Below, piece by piece: positions 10,871 to 22,281 of a DNA stretch of 64,000 bases. The DNA comes from Poecilobothrus nobilitatus (taxonomy: Eukaryota > Arthropoda > Insecta > Diptera > Dolichopodidae). A program made the translations under genes and the position numbers. The stretch lies in NCBI GenBank assembly GCA_947095535.1, contig OX352772.1:119716191-119780190 (forward strand), given 5' to 3'. Each line of letters begins with the position of its first letter. Positions within the stretch are counted from its first letter, which is position 1. The notes below the pieces were generated by a model. It saw only the letters and a list, made by a program, of their open reading frames with translations. It had not been told where the DNA came from and made no database searches.

Positions 10871-12486
10871 ATACCCGTACGACAAGTATCGGGTATAATA
10901 AAATTACTTCTCCGTTTGAAACACCTCGAAATAAGCAAGCTAGATATACCTTCAAAGGTATGGATCGGATCAGAATCAAATTCTGAGTCGATTAAGCCAT
11001 GTCTGTCCGCCCGTCCGTCCGTCAGCACACTAAGTCAAAAACTGAGAAAGCTAGAATCTTGAAATTTACCCAAAATATTCTGGGAGCAATTTGTAGATTC
11101 ACAATTTTTTTTGGTTGAGTTCCGACCAAAACTCCGGGTAGCTCCCGAACAACTAACTTTTAGATCTCCACAATTTTTCTGAAATAGAGCCATGAAATTT
11201 TAACTGCTGATAGATTTTATAAAAATATTAATTTTATGGATATATTAATTTTTCTGTAGTCCCACCCATTAAGGAGCTACAGACCCCAAAGTTCGAAAAA
11301 TCTCTATATTTAAATCGTCTATATTCAATCGTCTAATCGCTTGTGTTTTAACACAAGCTCTATAAGGTATATCTTCAATCTCAAAATTTCAAACGATAGG
11401 TGCTATTATAAGCTTTACAAACATGTATATAATAAATATATACTGTGCTATACGGTGTTTCAATTTACCGTTATGCGAAACTGAATTATTGCAAAATCCT
11501 TTAACCCTTCTATCTTCTAAATGGTTTAAGTTGGAAACTCGAAATTAAGACTGACAGAAGTTAGCTCTTTGAAAATAAATCATTTCAGAATTTTTTTTTT
11601 GTATCACCCCCCGTTTAGGAGCTATAAGTGGTCAAAAACTGAAAATTTCCTATTTTTAACACCTGCAACTTCAACACCTGTTTAAATTTTTTTGAAGTAA
11701 TATATAAAAATTAAAGCTTCAATATTATACTCTTATTTCTGTTAACAACTTTTTTTAATAATATAGGGTTACTTTATAATTGACAAAAGTGTTACTTGAT
11801 TTTTTCAAATTTTCTAACAAATTTCTTTAATGAATTTTTTGCATTTTGTTTTACTCGATAATTTGAAATTGTTGAGCATATAATGCGTAGTACAAAAAAA
11901 TGTAAATAAATAAACAACATAACTGTTGCTTAAAGAATTTTTATTTATATGATATTGATATACATTCATACTTATATAATATCATATTTATTTACGTATC
12001 GTATATGTCACTGATGAATGAATGATAAGAGTATAGATGTATATTATATAGCGCCGTATTTACATACATACATATATGTATTTTATTGTACTTATTAAGA
12101 AATTATTCTATGAATGAAAATATTTTTAAAGAAATATTGCAATGTATGGCGATATACTTATAACAATATAAATGTACTATATGCGCATTAATATAATATA
12201 ATATTTAAAATTATATTTATTATTTTGTAATTTAATATACATTTAGCGATTAGTATTAAATGGTACTACAGAATATTTGAAAAAGTTTTGGATTGATAAT
12301 CGTTATGTGGAAGGTTAGAATCTGATTTTGAAGAATGTATAAAGATATAGTTTGAATATATGTACAACCCATAGTTCTAGAAATTAAAAAATTCACCCAA
12401 ATTATTTTAAAATACTAAAATATTTAAAAAAAAATATTGTAAGCAGAGTTACAGGCTGTGAACATACTAACGGTTCGTACGGGTAT
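10871..12486. mobile_element. 1.6-kb non-autonomous element with short terminal inverted repeats
   Basis: The left end reads atacccgtacga (10871-10882) and the right end tcgtacgggtat (12475-12486), which are inverted copies of each other. Near the left end is a box with 'gagtcgattaagccatg' followed by a cgtccgtccgt run (about 10980-11025). The same box and related ends recur, inverted, at 27264-28147 and 36793-37676, and partly at 61980-62347, so this is a dispersed family. No coding region is supported inside; it carries no visible transposase. Superfamily not assigned. The target-site duplication was not resolved. Confidence 0.6.
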
Positions 12487-12687
12487 CTAAGAGTTGACAA
12501 AGGCAACTGTATTCTTTTTCGTTTTTTTTTAAACTGGTACTTTATGTATATATATTTTTTTTTTAATTATAAGACCAGACAGCGTTTAGCGCTAAGGTCG
12601 ATGACTTTATATAATCTTTCCTTTTTCTTGTTAAATGGAATTAAGTTTATATTAAATAAATAATAATAAAAATATATACGGAAAAAT

Positions 12688-13614
12688 ATGAATAAAATGA
12701 TAAAAGATTATATAAACAATTGTAAAATATGTAATGAAGTTAAAATAACAAAATATACAAAAGAAAATTATGAGATTGCAGACACACCCACAACATCATT
12801 TGAAACTAGAACAATATATACTGTAGGTCCATTAAGACCATCTAACAACTATAGATATATTCTGACTTTACAATGTGAGTTAACTAAATATATTGAAGCA
12901 TATCCAATAGAAGCCAAAGATGCTAAAATAGTCGCAAAGACAATCGTGGAAAAATTTATATTAAAATATGGATGTTTCAAAAAATTAAAAACAGATAAAG
13001 GTACGGAATTTACAAATGAACTATTAAAAAATATTTGTAAATTTCTAAATATTGAAAAAGTAACGTCAACACCTTACCATCATGAAACGTTAGGTTCTAT
13101 TGAACGAAATCATAGGGTATTAAATGACTATCTAATGAGTTGAAAACGACAAGACGTTTGGGACCTTATTATACATACTTCTACAACTCAACACCGCATA
13201 GTGCAACAGGTTACTCACTATTTGAATTGGTATATGGTAAAATAAGTACACTTTCATGTGATATATTAAATACTAAATATAGCATTTATAATTTAGATGA
13301 CTACATATTTGAAAGAATTAAAAATTAAATTAAAGAACGCTAATGAAAAAGCAAAAGACTATCTTATTAAAAATAAAGAAAAACAAAATAATATTAATGA
13401 ATCAAATTTTAAAATGAATGATTACGTAATGATAAAAGTAGGAAATAAGAAAAAATTAGATAATCCTTTTAAAGGACCATTTAAAATTGTTGCACTAAAT
13501 GGTCCAAATAGTGCTATACTAATGATAATAAAAAAGTAGAATTACATAACAATAACATAATTAAATATAGAAAAACTATAAATATTATAAATTGCTACAA
13601 AAATAAAAACATTT
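12688..13614 (+). pseudogene. Ty3/Gypsy integrase (zinc-finger end, DDE core, GPF module)
   Basis: Integrase inserts the element cDNA. The frame at 12688 opens with 'NCKICNEVK', the Cys pair of the HHCC zinc finger, then a core with 'YTVGPLRPSNNYRYIL' (the first Asp site appears changed to Val-Gly), 'LKTDKGTEFTNEL' (second Asp) and 'TPYHHETLGSIERNHR' (Glu). A TGA at 13141-13143 coincides with a frameshift. The next frame carries 'YYTYFYNSTPHSATGYS' and 'FELVYGK' (to 13328), after which the reading returns to the original frame near 13300-13330 and continues with the 'NPFKGPFKIV' module to 13539. A further frame extends to about 13614. At least three frame changes make it inactive. Confidence 0.82.
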
Positions 13615-13800
13615 AATGTAAATACATGTACAATTCTTTTTAAACGAAATATAAAATACTTTAAATAAAATATAATTAAATATAAAATTTTTAAGATAAA
13701 TAAATTTAAAAATTAGATATATTTTTTTTGATAACATATACAAAAATTTAATTTAAATTTTAAGAAATATAAGCTAAATTTTTTTTCTTTGGAGGAAGGA

Positions 13801-14310
13801 TGTAATATAACTTGATTGTACTGTAATTATCAAGACTGCTATCACCAAAATAATTTTAAAATATTATTATTTAATAACAATAATGCTGATCTAACTTTTT
13901 GTGTGGTCATAATTTCAATTGCTAACATCTGTTTGTATTTTTAAAATAACAAGTGCATTCACTTGTCTGGTAAAAATATTGAATGAAAGCAAATAGAGAA
14001 GATCGGATTAGAATTTTGTATGAGTATGAGTAATTCGATTGCATGAAATTAATGTAAATTTGGTGATGATATTTTTGTTGGTAATATGTGGATATGATAA
14101 TTATATTGTAAATGAATTCTAGTTCAAGATATTGCATTCTTTTGTCCAAAATAAAATTCCATGTAACAAAGCAATAAATTATTATAATTTATTGTCTTTG
14201 GATAAAATTTATATTGGATTTGAAAAAATCCGAATAGTATATAAGGCTTGACTGTTTGTAAAATAAAATCAGATATAATCCTAATCTCAACTTGTTCCTT
14301 TATTTAACAT
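13801..14310 (+). repeat. Probable 3' LTR of the Ty3/Gypsy element
   Basis: It begins TGTAATATAAC directly after a purine-rich tract and plausibly ends ...TTTAACA at about 14310, giving the TG...CA form. Inside are a TATATAAG box at 14238-14245 and an AATAAA at 14262-14267, spaced as in compact insect LTRs. No second LTR is available to confirm the ends. Confidence 0.55.
14238..14267 (+). promoter_or_regulatory. Predicted LTR TATA box and polyadenylation signal
   Basis: TATATAAG at 14238-14245 is followed by AATAAA at 14262-14267 within the presumed LTR. This would set the start of R and its poly(A) site. Inferred only from motif and position. Confidence 0.45.
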
Positions 14311-14689
14311 AAGAATTATATATACTATAGCATACTATATGCTGCGAACTATAATACTTATTAGAAAATTTCAGAACTAATGTTTTGTTTAGTATTTTTA
14401 CTTGCATATTTTGCGAGCAAATAGTAGATAACAATATTTGAGTCTTTGGTTATATTTTGGTGTGCCGTACCACTAAAACGGAAAATTTGGCAGAATTGCC
14501 AGGTGTTGTTCGATATAATTTTTCGCAGTTTTAAATAAGTAAAGGGAACTTTTTGAATCAATATTTGGTGAGCATCTAAGTATACTCATATTTATATGAT
14601 CAGAAAGTGTTAGATTGACGAGACAGGCAAACATATTAAAATATATACTAAAAATAATTCAAATACACTAAAAATATTCCACAGACACG
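14311..14689. other. AT-rich sequence, no gene seen
   Basis: No coding or repeat pattern is supported. A short minus-strand open frame here (14361-14561) has no recognisable motif. Confidence 0.5.
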
Positions 14690-15474
14690 GAAATAGATTT
14701 AAGTGAGGCCATATAAAACGATCTATGTAATATAAAAGAGTGGTTGGACAAAAATAAAATGTTCTTAAATATTAAAAAAAAGTAAAATCCTCATTTTCGA
14801 TAGCAAAATCCTTAATTTCCACAATATTAAATATAAAAATAATGACGTTAATATAGTAAAAAATTTCAATTATCTAGGTCTTGTAATAGAAAGTACACTT
14901 ACATGGCAAGAACATATAGACCATATCATAGAAAAATCACTCCATACGTTTTTATATTAAAAAAATACTAAGAAAATACTTCGATAGAAACACATTATGC
15001 ATCATATATTCGTCATACATTGCTTCTAGTCGAACTTATTTAAATCCACTTTGGAGTAATGCGTCACTAACACAAACTAAAATAGTTTATATTATCCACA
15101 AGAGAGCAATGAAAATTATTAATTTCTGTCATCATAGACATCCCACAAATTTGCTCTACTCGGCTCAATATTTAAGTTTTCAAGTTTTTTGTAAAACAGA
15201 ATTGTATTATCTAGCCTATAAAATAATTAACAATTTAATTAAAGATAACTTTTTAATTAATCGCAATATTGATATTCATAGCTACAATACTAGAAACTAG
15301 CTGATTTTCTATCTTTCTTTATTTAATATAAATAAACAAAAAACAATGTTGTATACACAAGTTTAAGTGTCTTTAATTATTTAAGTAATGACCTAAAAAA
15401 CATGTCCTCGTTTAGTTTATTTAAGAAAAATATTAGGGATCTTTTCCTAAACACAAGCTTAAACAAACAGAACT
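14690..15474 (+). pseudogene. Non-LTR RT C-terminal fragment
   Basis: Despite stops and frame changes, translated pieces follow the C-terminal part of a CR1/Jockey-type RT in order: 'IKEWLDKNKMFLNIKK' (14730s), 'NLGL'-type and 'HIDHI'-type blocks, then from about 14960 'ILRKYFDRNTLCIIYSSYI', 'YLNPLWSNASLTQTKIVYI', 'RAMKIINFCHHRHPTNLLY' and 'DIHSYNTRN'. The pattern matches the C-terminus of the element at 7823-10577, so it is a 5'-truncated relative. The segment 14970-15362 is duplicated almost exactly at 16938-17334. Confidence 0.75.
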
Positions 15475-15528
15475 AATACGTAAGAAAATGTAAACAAGGT
15501 AGAATGTAAACCAACGGTTTTTAAAAGC

Positions 15529-16798
15529 GCACATTTCCAAAAGACAATACAAACTGTTTAGGATTGTGACTTGCACAAAAATTTGAAAATTTCATGTAAT
15601 AAGAAAAAATGTGAAAATAGGACATTTTTGAAATTTTGAGGGGCCGTAAGTTCGGAATCCTATATAACTAAGAAAAGCCGTTAACACACGTAAAAATATA
15701 TTATTAAACCTTTAATTTTCATGTCTTGCCGCAGAAAAATTTGTACAGGTGCCTAAGTTACAGGTGTCTAAAAATAGCAAATTTTCAATTTTTGAGGCGT
15801 AATAACTCTTAAAGAGGGGGTGTTACCAAAAAATTTTCTGAGGAAACTTATACTAATTCTAAAAGTTCTTTCTTGTCTCAAAATTTCAGGTTCCTATCTA
15901 AAGGGGTGCCGGAGTTATGTAAAAAGAAATTTCATGCAAAATGTGGTTTTCACATAACGGTAAATTTAAATAGTAAATTACAAAATATTACATAACTTTT
16001 TATATTGTTTTATATAGATAATAAAATTTTCGATCTTCTGGCGGTTTTAGATTGCAAAATTATTACGCAGAGGCCGAGATATATACATTTGAAAATGGGG
16101 CTTTTTCGCAATTTTGAAGAGCTGCAACTTTGGAACCCTTTACAATTAAAATAAACCTTTAACACACGTAAAAATATATTATTGTAGCTTTAATTTTTAT
16201 ATCTTGCAGAAGTAAAATATGTACAGGTTCCTAAGTTACAGGTGTTTAAAAATAGCAAATTTTCAATTTTTAAGCTCTAATAGCTCATAAACAGGGGGTG
16301 GTCCGAAAAAATTTTCTGAGCAAACTTATACTAATTCTAAAAGTTCTATCTTGCCTAAAAATTTCAAGCTTCTATCTAGAAGCGTGCCGGAGTTATGAAA
16401 GTAGAAAAATCATGCAAAATTTGGTTTTCACATAACGGTAAATTTAAATACTAAATTTAAAAAAATTGTATAATTTTGATATTAATTTACAAAGATAAAA
16501 GAAATACCTGTCGAATGACGTTTTCAGATTGAAAAAATCTTAAGCAGAACATAAGATATATGCATTTAAAAATAGGGCTTTTTCAAAGTTTGAGGGGCTG
16601 TAGCTCCGTAATGGGGGGGGCTACATGAAAAAGTTGTTCCACAAAATTATTTTTTTTATGAGACCTACCTATGGTTAAAATTTTTTTTCTCTATCTTTAA
16701 CGGTGTAGAAGTTTTGTAAACAGACGGACGGACGGACGGACGGACGGACAGAGTGAAACTAATAAGCACATTTTTTCAAAATTTTTTTGGAAATGTGC
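15529..16798. mobile_element. Inverted-end element, copy 1 (two internal ~480-bp repeats)
   Basis: The ends gcacatttccaaaa (15529-15542) and ttttggaaatgtgc (16785-16798) are perfect 14-bp inverted repeats. Inside are two tandem segments of about 480 bp; for example 'gccggagttatg' recurs at about 15908 and 16387, and 'acacacgtaaaaatatatt' near 15692 and 16155. Near the right end is a (GACG)n run and a sub-terminal hairpin, since gcacatttttt at about 16767 can pair with the terminal ggaaatgtgc. There is no coding capacity. It could be a MITE-like DNA element, or a Helitron-like element given the 3' hairpin followed by CTAA. Class unresolved. Confidence 0.6.
16723..16749. repeat. (GACG)n microsatellite
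   Basis: Six to seven perfect GACG units lie inside copy 1 of the inverted-end element. A shorter version is at about 18561-18580 in copy 2, so the microsatellite is a built-in part of the family. Confidence 0.9.
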
Positions 16799-16823
16799 TA
16801 AAAATATTAAAAAAAATAAAAAA

Positions 16824-16937
16824 CAAAGTAGAATGCAAACCAACGGTTTTTAATAGCGCACATTTCCAAAAGACAGTACAAACTATTTAGAATTGTGACT
16901 TGCACAAAAATTTGAAAATTTCATGTAATAAGAAAAA
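16824..16937. repeat. Broken head of the inverted-end element
   Basis: This 114-bp piece matches 17354-17466, the left end of copy 2 plus its 5' flank, and then stops abruptly at 'aagaaaaag' where RT-fragment sequence begins. It is the left side of a local duplication. Confidence 0.75.
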
Positions 16938-17334
16938 GAAAATACTTCGATAGAAACACATTATACATCATATATTCGTCATACATTGCTTCTAGTCGAA
17001 CTTATTTAAATCCACTTTGGAGTAATGCGTCACTAACACAAACTAAAATAGTTTATATTATCCACAAGAGAGCAATGAAAATTATTAATTTCTGTCATCA
17101 TAGACATCCCACAAATTTGCTCTACTCGGCTCAATATTTAAGTTTTCAAGTTTTTTGTAAAACAGAATTGTATTATCTAGCCTATAAAATAATTAACAAT
17201 TTAATTAAAGATAACTTTTTAATTAATCGCAATATTGATATTCATAGCTAGAATACTAGAAACAAGCTGATTTTCTATCTTTCTTTATTTAAAATAAATA
17301 AACAAAAAACAATGTTGTATACACAAGTAAAAAA
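16938..17334 (+). pseudogene. Duplicate of the RT C-terminal fragment
   Basis: Almost identical to 14970-15362, with only a few substitutions (for example tatgc to tatac near 16959). It carries the same broken RT C-terminal coding pattern. It joins the broken element head at a shared 'agaaaa', so the copy arose by a DNA rearrangement after the RT fragment had already decayed. Confidence 0.8.
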
Positions 17335-17387
17335 TATTAAAAAAAATAAAAAACAAAGTAGAATGTAAACCAACGGTTTTTAATAGC

Positions 17388-18628
17388 GCACATTTCCAAA
17401 AGACAGTACAAACTATTTAGAATTGTGACTTGCACAAAAATTTGAAAATTTCATGTAATAAGAAAAAATATGACTTTTCTGGAATTTTGGGGGGCTGTAA
17501 TTCCGGAACCCTATATAACTAAGAAAACCCGTTAACACACGTAAAAATATATTATTGAACCTTTAATTTTCATGTCTTGCCGAAGAAAAATGTTGACAGG
17601 TTAAAGATATCTAAAAAAAGCAAATTTTCAATTTTTGAGGCGTAATAACTTTGAAAGAGGGGGCGCTACCAAACAATTTTATGAGGAAACTTATAATAAT
17701 TCTAAAAGTTCTTTCTTGTCTCAAAATTTCAGGTTTATATCTCAAAGCATGCCGGAGTTATGGAAAAAGAAATATCAAGCAAAATTTGGTTTTAACATAA
17801 CGGTTAATTTAAATGGTAAATTACAAAATATTGCATAATTTTGATATTGTTTCGCAGAGGTAAGAAAATTTCCTGTCTTTTAGTGTTTTTAGATTGCAAA
17901 ACTATTACGCAGAGCCTGAGATATATACATCTGAAAATAGGGCTTGTAATTTTGGAAGGCTGTAACTTTGGAACCGTATACAATTAAAAAATACCAATAA
18001 CACACATAAAAATATATTACTGGAGTTTTAAATTTTTTGTCTTGCCGAAGAAAATGTGCACATGTGCCTAAGTTACAGGTGTTTAAAAATAGTAAATTTT
18101 AAAGATTTGAGCCCTAATAGCTCATAAACAGTGGGTGGTGCAAAAAAATTTTTTGAGCAGCGTTATATTAATTCTAAAAGTTCTTTCTTGCCTAAAAATT
18201 TTAACCCCCTATCTCAATGCGTGCCGGAGTTATGAGGGTAGAAAAATCATGCAAAATTTGGTTTTCACATAACGGTAAATTTAAATACTAAATTTAAAAA
18301 AATTGTATAATTTTGATATTAATTTAGAAAGGTAATAAAATAGCTGTCGAATGACGTTTTCAGATTGAAAAAATCTGAAGCAGAACATAAGATATATGCA
18401 TTTAAAAATAGGGCTTTTTCAAAGTGTGAGGGGCTGTAATTCTCTGATGGATGGGGCTACATGAAAAAGTTGTTCCACAAAATTAATTTTTTTATGAGAC
18501 CTACTCAATGTTAAATTTTTTTTTTTGTCTGTCTGTAACGGTGTAAGAGTTTTGTAAACAGACGGATGGACGGACGGACAGAGTGAAACTAATAGGCACA
18601 TTTTTTCAAAATTTTTTTGGAAATGTAC
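17388..18628. mobile_element. Inverted-end element, copy 2
   Basis: Same organisation as 15529-16798: left end gcacatttccaaaa at 17388, right end ttttggaaatgtac at about 18615-18628 with one mismatch, and two internal repeats of about 470 bp ('gccggagttatg' near 17752 and 18223). The flank 5' of the left end (aacaaagtagaatgtaaacc) is shared with copy 1 at about 15494, so the unit that was copied includes flank or the true element boundary lies further out. The 67-codon open frame at 17635 is not supported as a gene, because the homologous part of copy 1 lacks it. Confidence 0.6.
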
Positions 18629-18995
18629 TAAAAAAGGAAGTTAAATAATAATGCAAAATTGTATAGATATATGTAATAATACCCTGTTTTAAACTTTAAA
18701 ATCTAAATTGGTATGCAATCATAATATATAAAATAACAAAAATAAAAAAAATAAAATAATGAAAAATGATTTTTATTTTTTTATTTTAAAAATTGAATTG
18801 AATTGAATTGAAACCAGTAAAAAACAAGTACATACATACATATGTACATATGTATTTCTGAAATTTTTTAAGAATAAAATTTAAGCCTAGATTTTTAAAA
18901 TTCATAGGTAATAAAATGTACAAAATAATTTTCATGCAATTCACAAAATTATTTGTTGAAGTTTGCATCAAAATTAATATTACGATACGTAGATA
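18629..18995. other. AT-rich spacer with an (ATTGA)n microsatellite
   Basis: Contains four to five attga units at about 18792-18811 and an alternating tacatacatatgtacatatgta tract near 18832-18854. No gene is seen. The last five bases before the BEL element (catat, 18996-19000) form its target-site duplication. Confidence 0.65.
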
Positions 18996-19000
18996 CATAT

Positions 19001-19752
19001 TGTTTAATAGTACGCCTAAATTATAAAGGTACGCCAAAGTTGTTCTTCCAAAAACAATACTTAATAGTTAATAAGTACGCCAAAAAAAATGCTGTTCCAA
19101 AAAGTTTTTTATTTTAATTTAATTTAATTTATAATCAAATTTTGCTCCTCTTCTTTCTACTGCTTAAATACGAATGATCCTTAAAACTACTATATTAACT
19201 TAAACTAAAATTATATTACTGTATACTACTATTATGCTAACTTAAATTAAAAATACATTACGGTTTGAGTTCATTAACCTTTCTTATGTACAAAAGAAAA
19301 AGTACCAACATCATATGTTTTACTATTATTGTATATAATGATGGTATATAACAAAAAAAGTGAGTAAGTTTAATTCGATTCTCGTTTTTAATTTCTTATT
19401 ACATAATTATATAATTCAATTTCTTTCTTAGAAAGCTTTTTAACAATAATTTATTGTAATGCAATTATTTATTTTTTATCCAAAAGCTTTATATTATTTT
19501 GGCATTTACAGAGATTTCTAAATAAGCACAAGTAAGTTAATATTTAATTGTTATAAATTTTAAAATTAATTTTTAATATATTCAATTTCTAATACATTTC
19601 TATTATAGGTTTTAGATGAAATTCTAGATGATGTTGCTGTGATGCTCCAGTTCATTTAGATAAGTATAACTTAATAAAATGCTTAAAAGAATAAAGTTCT
19701 TTGTGTTTTTTTTATTTCATTTTAGGTTGATGTTGCTTGTGATTCTGGAACG
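19001..19752 (-). repeat. BEL/Pao LTR, copy A (3' LTR in element orientation)
   Basis: Starts TGTTTAATAGTACGCC and ends TTCTGGAACG on the plus strand; the last base is probably a mutated A. It matches the LTR at 25566-26228 but retains about 90 bp near 19431-19520 (from 'gctttttaacaataa' to 'gagatttct') that is absent there. Confidence 0.85.
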
Positions 19753-20221
19753 TACTCCCGGCCTTGGCATATATGATAACATAGATGCCAAAATAAAGTT
19801 GATGTCTCGCATTTGGTTTGATATTTCACATTAAATAATATATTATAAATTAATATTTATACATGTATATATTATATTATTACTGTATACTAAATGTTAT
19901 TTGAAATTTTTAGGTTATAACATTTGAACTGTAAGTGAATTAATTTATGCTGAATTGTGAAGTTGCTTGCTTAGAGATTATTCACAATATTTGGATTGAT
20001 TATTGGATTTACCATTGTTAATTGAACTGTAAGTTTTACATATATATATATACATATTTTATATTAAGTTAATTAATTTATTTTCAAATTTGTATTAGAT
20101 TATCGAATTTATTATTATTTTATATTAAGTTAGTTAATTTATTTTCCAATTTATATTAGGTTCATTTATATTATATGTTAAGTTGTTTATTATTAATATT
20201 TGTATTAGGTTGCCTATTATT

Positions 20222-21450
20222 TTATGGTAGGTTTGAATGGTTATCTATAATTGGTAGTAAACAAATTTTAGAAACATTTCTTTTGTATATGGAATCTTTA
20301 GTTTTAAGTGTTACAACTCGTATTAATTCATCTGTTCCAGAATGTGTGTCCAGTATTCTTGCCAGTAACCATTTACATGGTGGTAGATTTTCATCTTTTA
20401 TCAATACTAAGTTTCCTATTTCCAAATTTTTTGAAGGATATTGCCATTTTGGTCTATGTTGTAATGTGTGTAAATATTCCGAGTGCCATCTTTTCCAAAA
20501 TGATTGAACAAGTTGTTGCATAAATTGCCATCTTTTCAAACAATGTTCGTGATTGTCTAATATTGTAGGTTGTGGTACCAATAATAAAAGGCCTCCGATT
20601 AAGAAATCACCTGGAGTGAAAGCTGTAAGATCTTCCGGGTCATCTGTTAACTGACATAGTGGACGCGAATTGAGGCATGCTTCTATTTGTACTGTTGTTG
20701 TTACAAGTTCTTTAAAAGTTAATTTATTGTTATATAATATTCCTTTTAAATGGTATTTGGCCGATTTTACACCTGCTTCCCATAATCCACCGAAACTGGG
20801 AGACATTGGTGGTATAAAATGCCAGTTTATTTTTCGTTTGCCGCTAACTCTGGCGTTTCTTTCATTATTTGCTTTAGGTATTTTACATAATCATCTTTTA
20901 AAATATTTCTAGATCCAACAAAGTTTGTACCACTGTCACGGTATTAGTCAGTACGCAACCCACGTCTTCCTACAAAGCGTTTTAGAGCTGATAAAAGAGC
21001 ATGTGATATTAATTCTGACACTACCTCTATGTGCATCGTTTCAGTGGCCAGGCAGATGAAAATTGATAAAAATGCTTTCATGCTTTTGGCATTTCGAATT
21101 TTTGATGTTTTTATTCCAATAGGGCCGCAATAACCTTCTCCAGTATGTTGGAAAGGTCTTGCCATATTTAACAGTGGTGATCGTAGACTGCCCATTAATT
21201 GTTGAGATTGTTGGGCCTTTTGTCTAAAACATATGACACATTTATATATGTGACGTTTGACTTCGTTTCATGCGTTTAGCAACCAATATTTTCTTCTAAT
21301 CATACCGATCATTAATTGAGTACTTTCATGTAATGTTATTTTGTGCATGTTATTTATTATTAATGAAGTTAAAGGATGTTTAGCGGTTATGATAATCAGA
21401 TGTTTTTCTTCCCATAGAATGCTTATTTTGTTGCATGTGACTAATTAGAA
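20222..21450 (-). pseudogene. BEL/Pao integrase, copy A
   Basis: Reading right to left: an HHCC-like zinc region (about 21400-21200, with 'KCVICFRQKAQQSQQ' and an internal TGA), then the DDE core in the frame 21195-20944 ('NMARPFQHTGEGYCGPIG'). At the position where copy B has 'GVDYCGP', copy A reads 'GEGYCGP', so the first catalytic Asp is lost (21131-21140). An in-frame TAA follows, with 'RDSGTNFVGS' (second Asp) after it. Then 'MSPSFGGLWEAGVKSAK' supplies the Glu. The C-terminal domain (20806-20222) has 'ACLNSRPLCQLTDDPEDL', 'TPGDFLIGG' and 'NLEIGNLVLIKDENLPPCKW', typical of BEL/Pao. Non-functional. Confidence 0.88.
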
Positions 21451-21664
21451 GTTTTTCAGCTTCTTCTAATTCCGGTATAGTCAAATGATTTGAATGCAAT
21501 TTGATCTTTTTTATAATATTTCTTACACGCATAATGTATGCTGTGACCCTTACCAATTTTTGTTATGTTGAATACTTAATGAATAATTGGTCAATAATGC
21601 TTGGTAGAGAGTTGGCACTTAAGTGTACTTTGAACTTTTTTGTTTCCAATAATGTATCGTTTAA

Positions 21665-22279
21665 CTATGGTAATTTTGGCCAATCTTGTTCTTCATGTAA
21701 AAGCCAATCAGGTTCATTCCACCATAAATCTGCTTTGAGTAGTTCATTTGGATAAAGTCCTCTAGATGCTAGATCGGCTGAATTATTGTTTGTTGGAACA
21801 TGATTCCACATTTCAATTTCACTCATATCTTGTATTTGTGAGATGCGATTTGCTACAAAAGTTTTATGATTACCAGGATGACTTCGTAACCATGCCAATA
21901 CAATTGTTGAATCCGTCCATGCATAAAATTTAATTTTTTCGAATTTCATGGCGTTTTTTAAGGTTGGGTATAACTTGCATAATAATACAGCTCCAAATAA
22001 TTCAATGCGTGGTATTGATATCTGTTTCACAGGAGTGATTTTCGCTTTTGAGGTTAATAATTTAATTTTTGTATCTCCCTTTTGATTTCGCGTTTTAACG
22101 TATAATACTGCTGCATAAGAGTGTTGTGAGACGTCGCAGAAGCCATGAATCTCCACCGCATTGGATGTTGTTTCAATCCATCTAGGTATTGTGATATTTT
22201 CAATGTTGTAAATTTCCTTTTGTATCTTGTTCCTTCTGTCCTTTATAGCCTGTCCTTGTATTCTTGTCCTTTTAGCCAT
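21665..22279 (-). pseudogene. BEL/Pao RNase H region, copy A
   Basis: This 204-codon frame carries the whole RNase H pattern: 'IHGFCDVSQHSYAAVLYV' (first Asp), 'SIPRIELFGAVLLCKL' (Glu), 'FYAWTDSTIVLAWLRS' (Asp) and 'NNNSADLASRG' (last Asp). The domain itself is intact, but it is cut off from the RT frame by a stop and frameshift at 22279-22285. It is more complete than copy B, where 71 bp covering the AWTDST motif are deleted. Confidence 0.87.
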
Positions 22280-22281
22280 AG

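Larger units (their letters stand above)
12688..14310 (+). mobile_element. Ty3/Gypsy LTR retrotransposon, 3' half plus 3' LTR
   Basis: The piece starts inside the integrase zinc-binding region, runs through the integrase core and a GPF-type C-terminal module, then AT-rich 3' sequence, a purine tract (ggaggaagga, 13791-13800) and an LTR-like sequence beginning tgtaatataac at 13801. No gag, protease, RT or 5' LTR is present, so the copy is 5'-truncated. The 'FELVYGK' and 'NPFKGPFKIV' signatures suit Ty3/Gypsy elements, perhaps the mdg1/412 group. Confidence 0.72.

Noticed and set aside
10829..11062. 77-codon frame at the left end of the 1.6-kb element
   Set aside because: It runs through the terminal repeat and the cgtccgtccgt run, with no recognisable protein pattern.
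17635..17838. 67-codon open frame in inverted-end element copy 2
   Set aside because: The matching part of copy 1 is interrupted. It looks like chance coding in a repeat.
18419..18601. 60-codon minus-strand frame with a Pro/Ser/Val-rich start
   Set aside because: It comes from the GACG microsatellite read in reverse.
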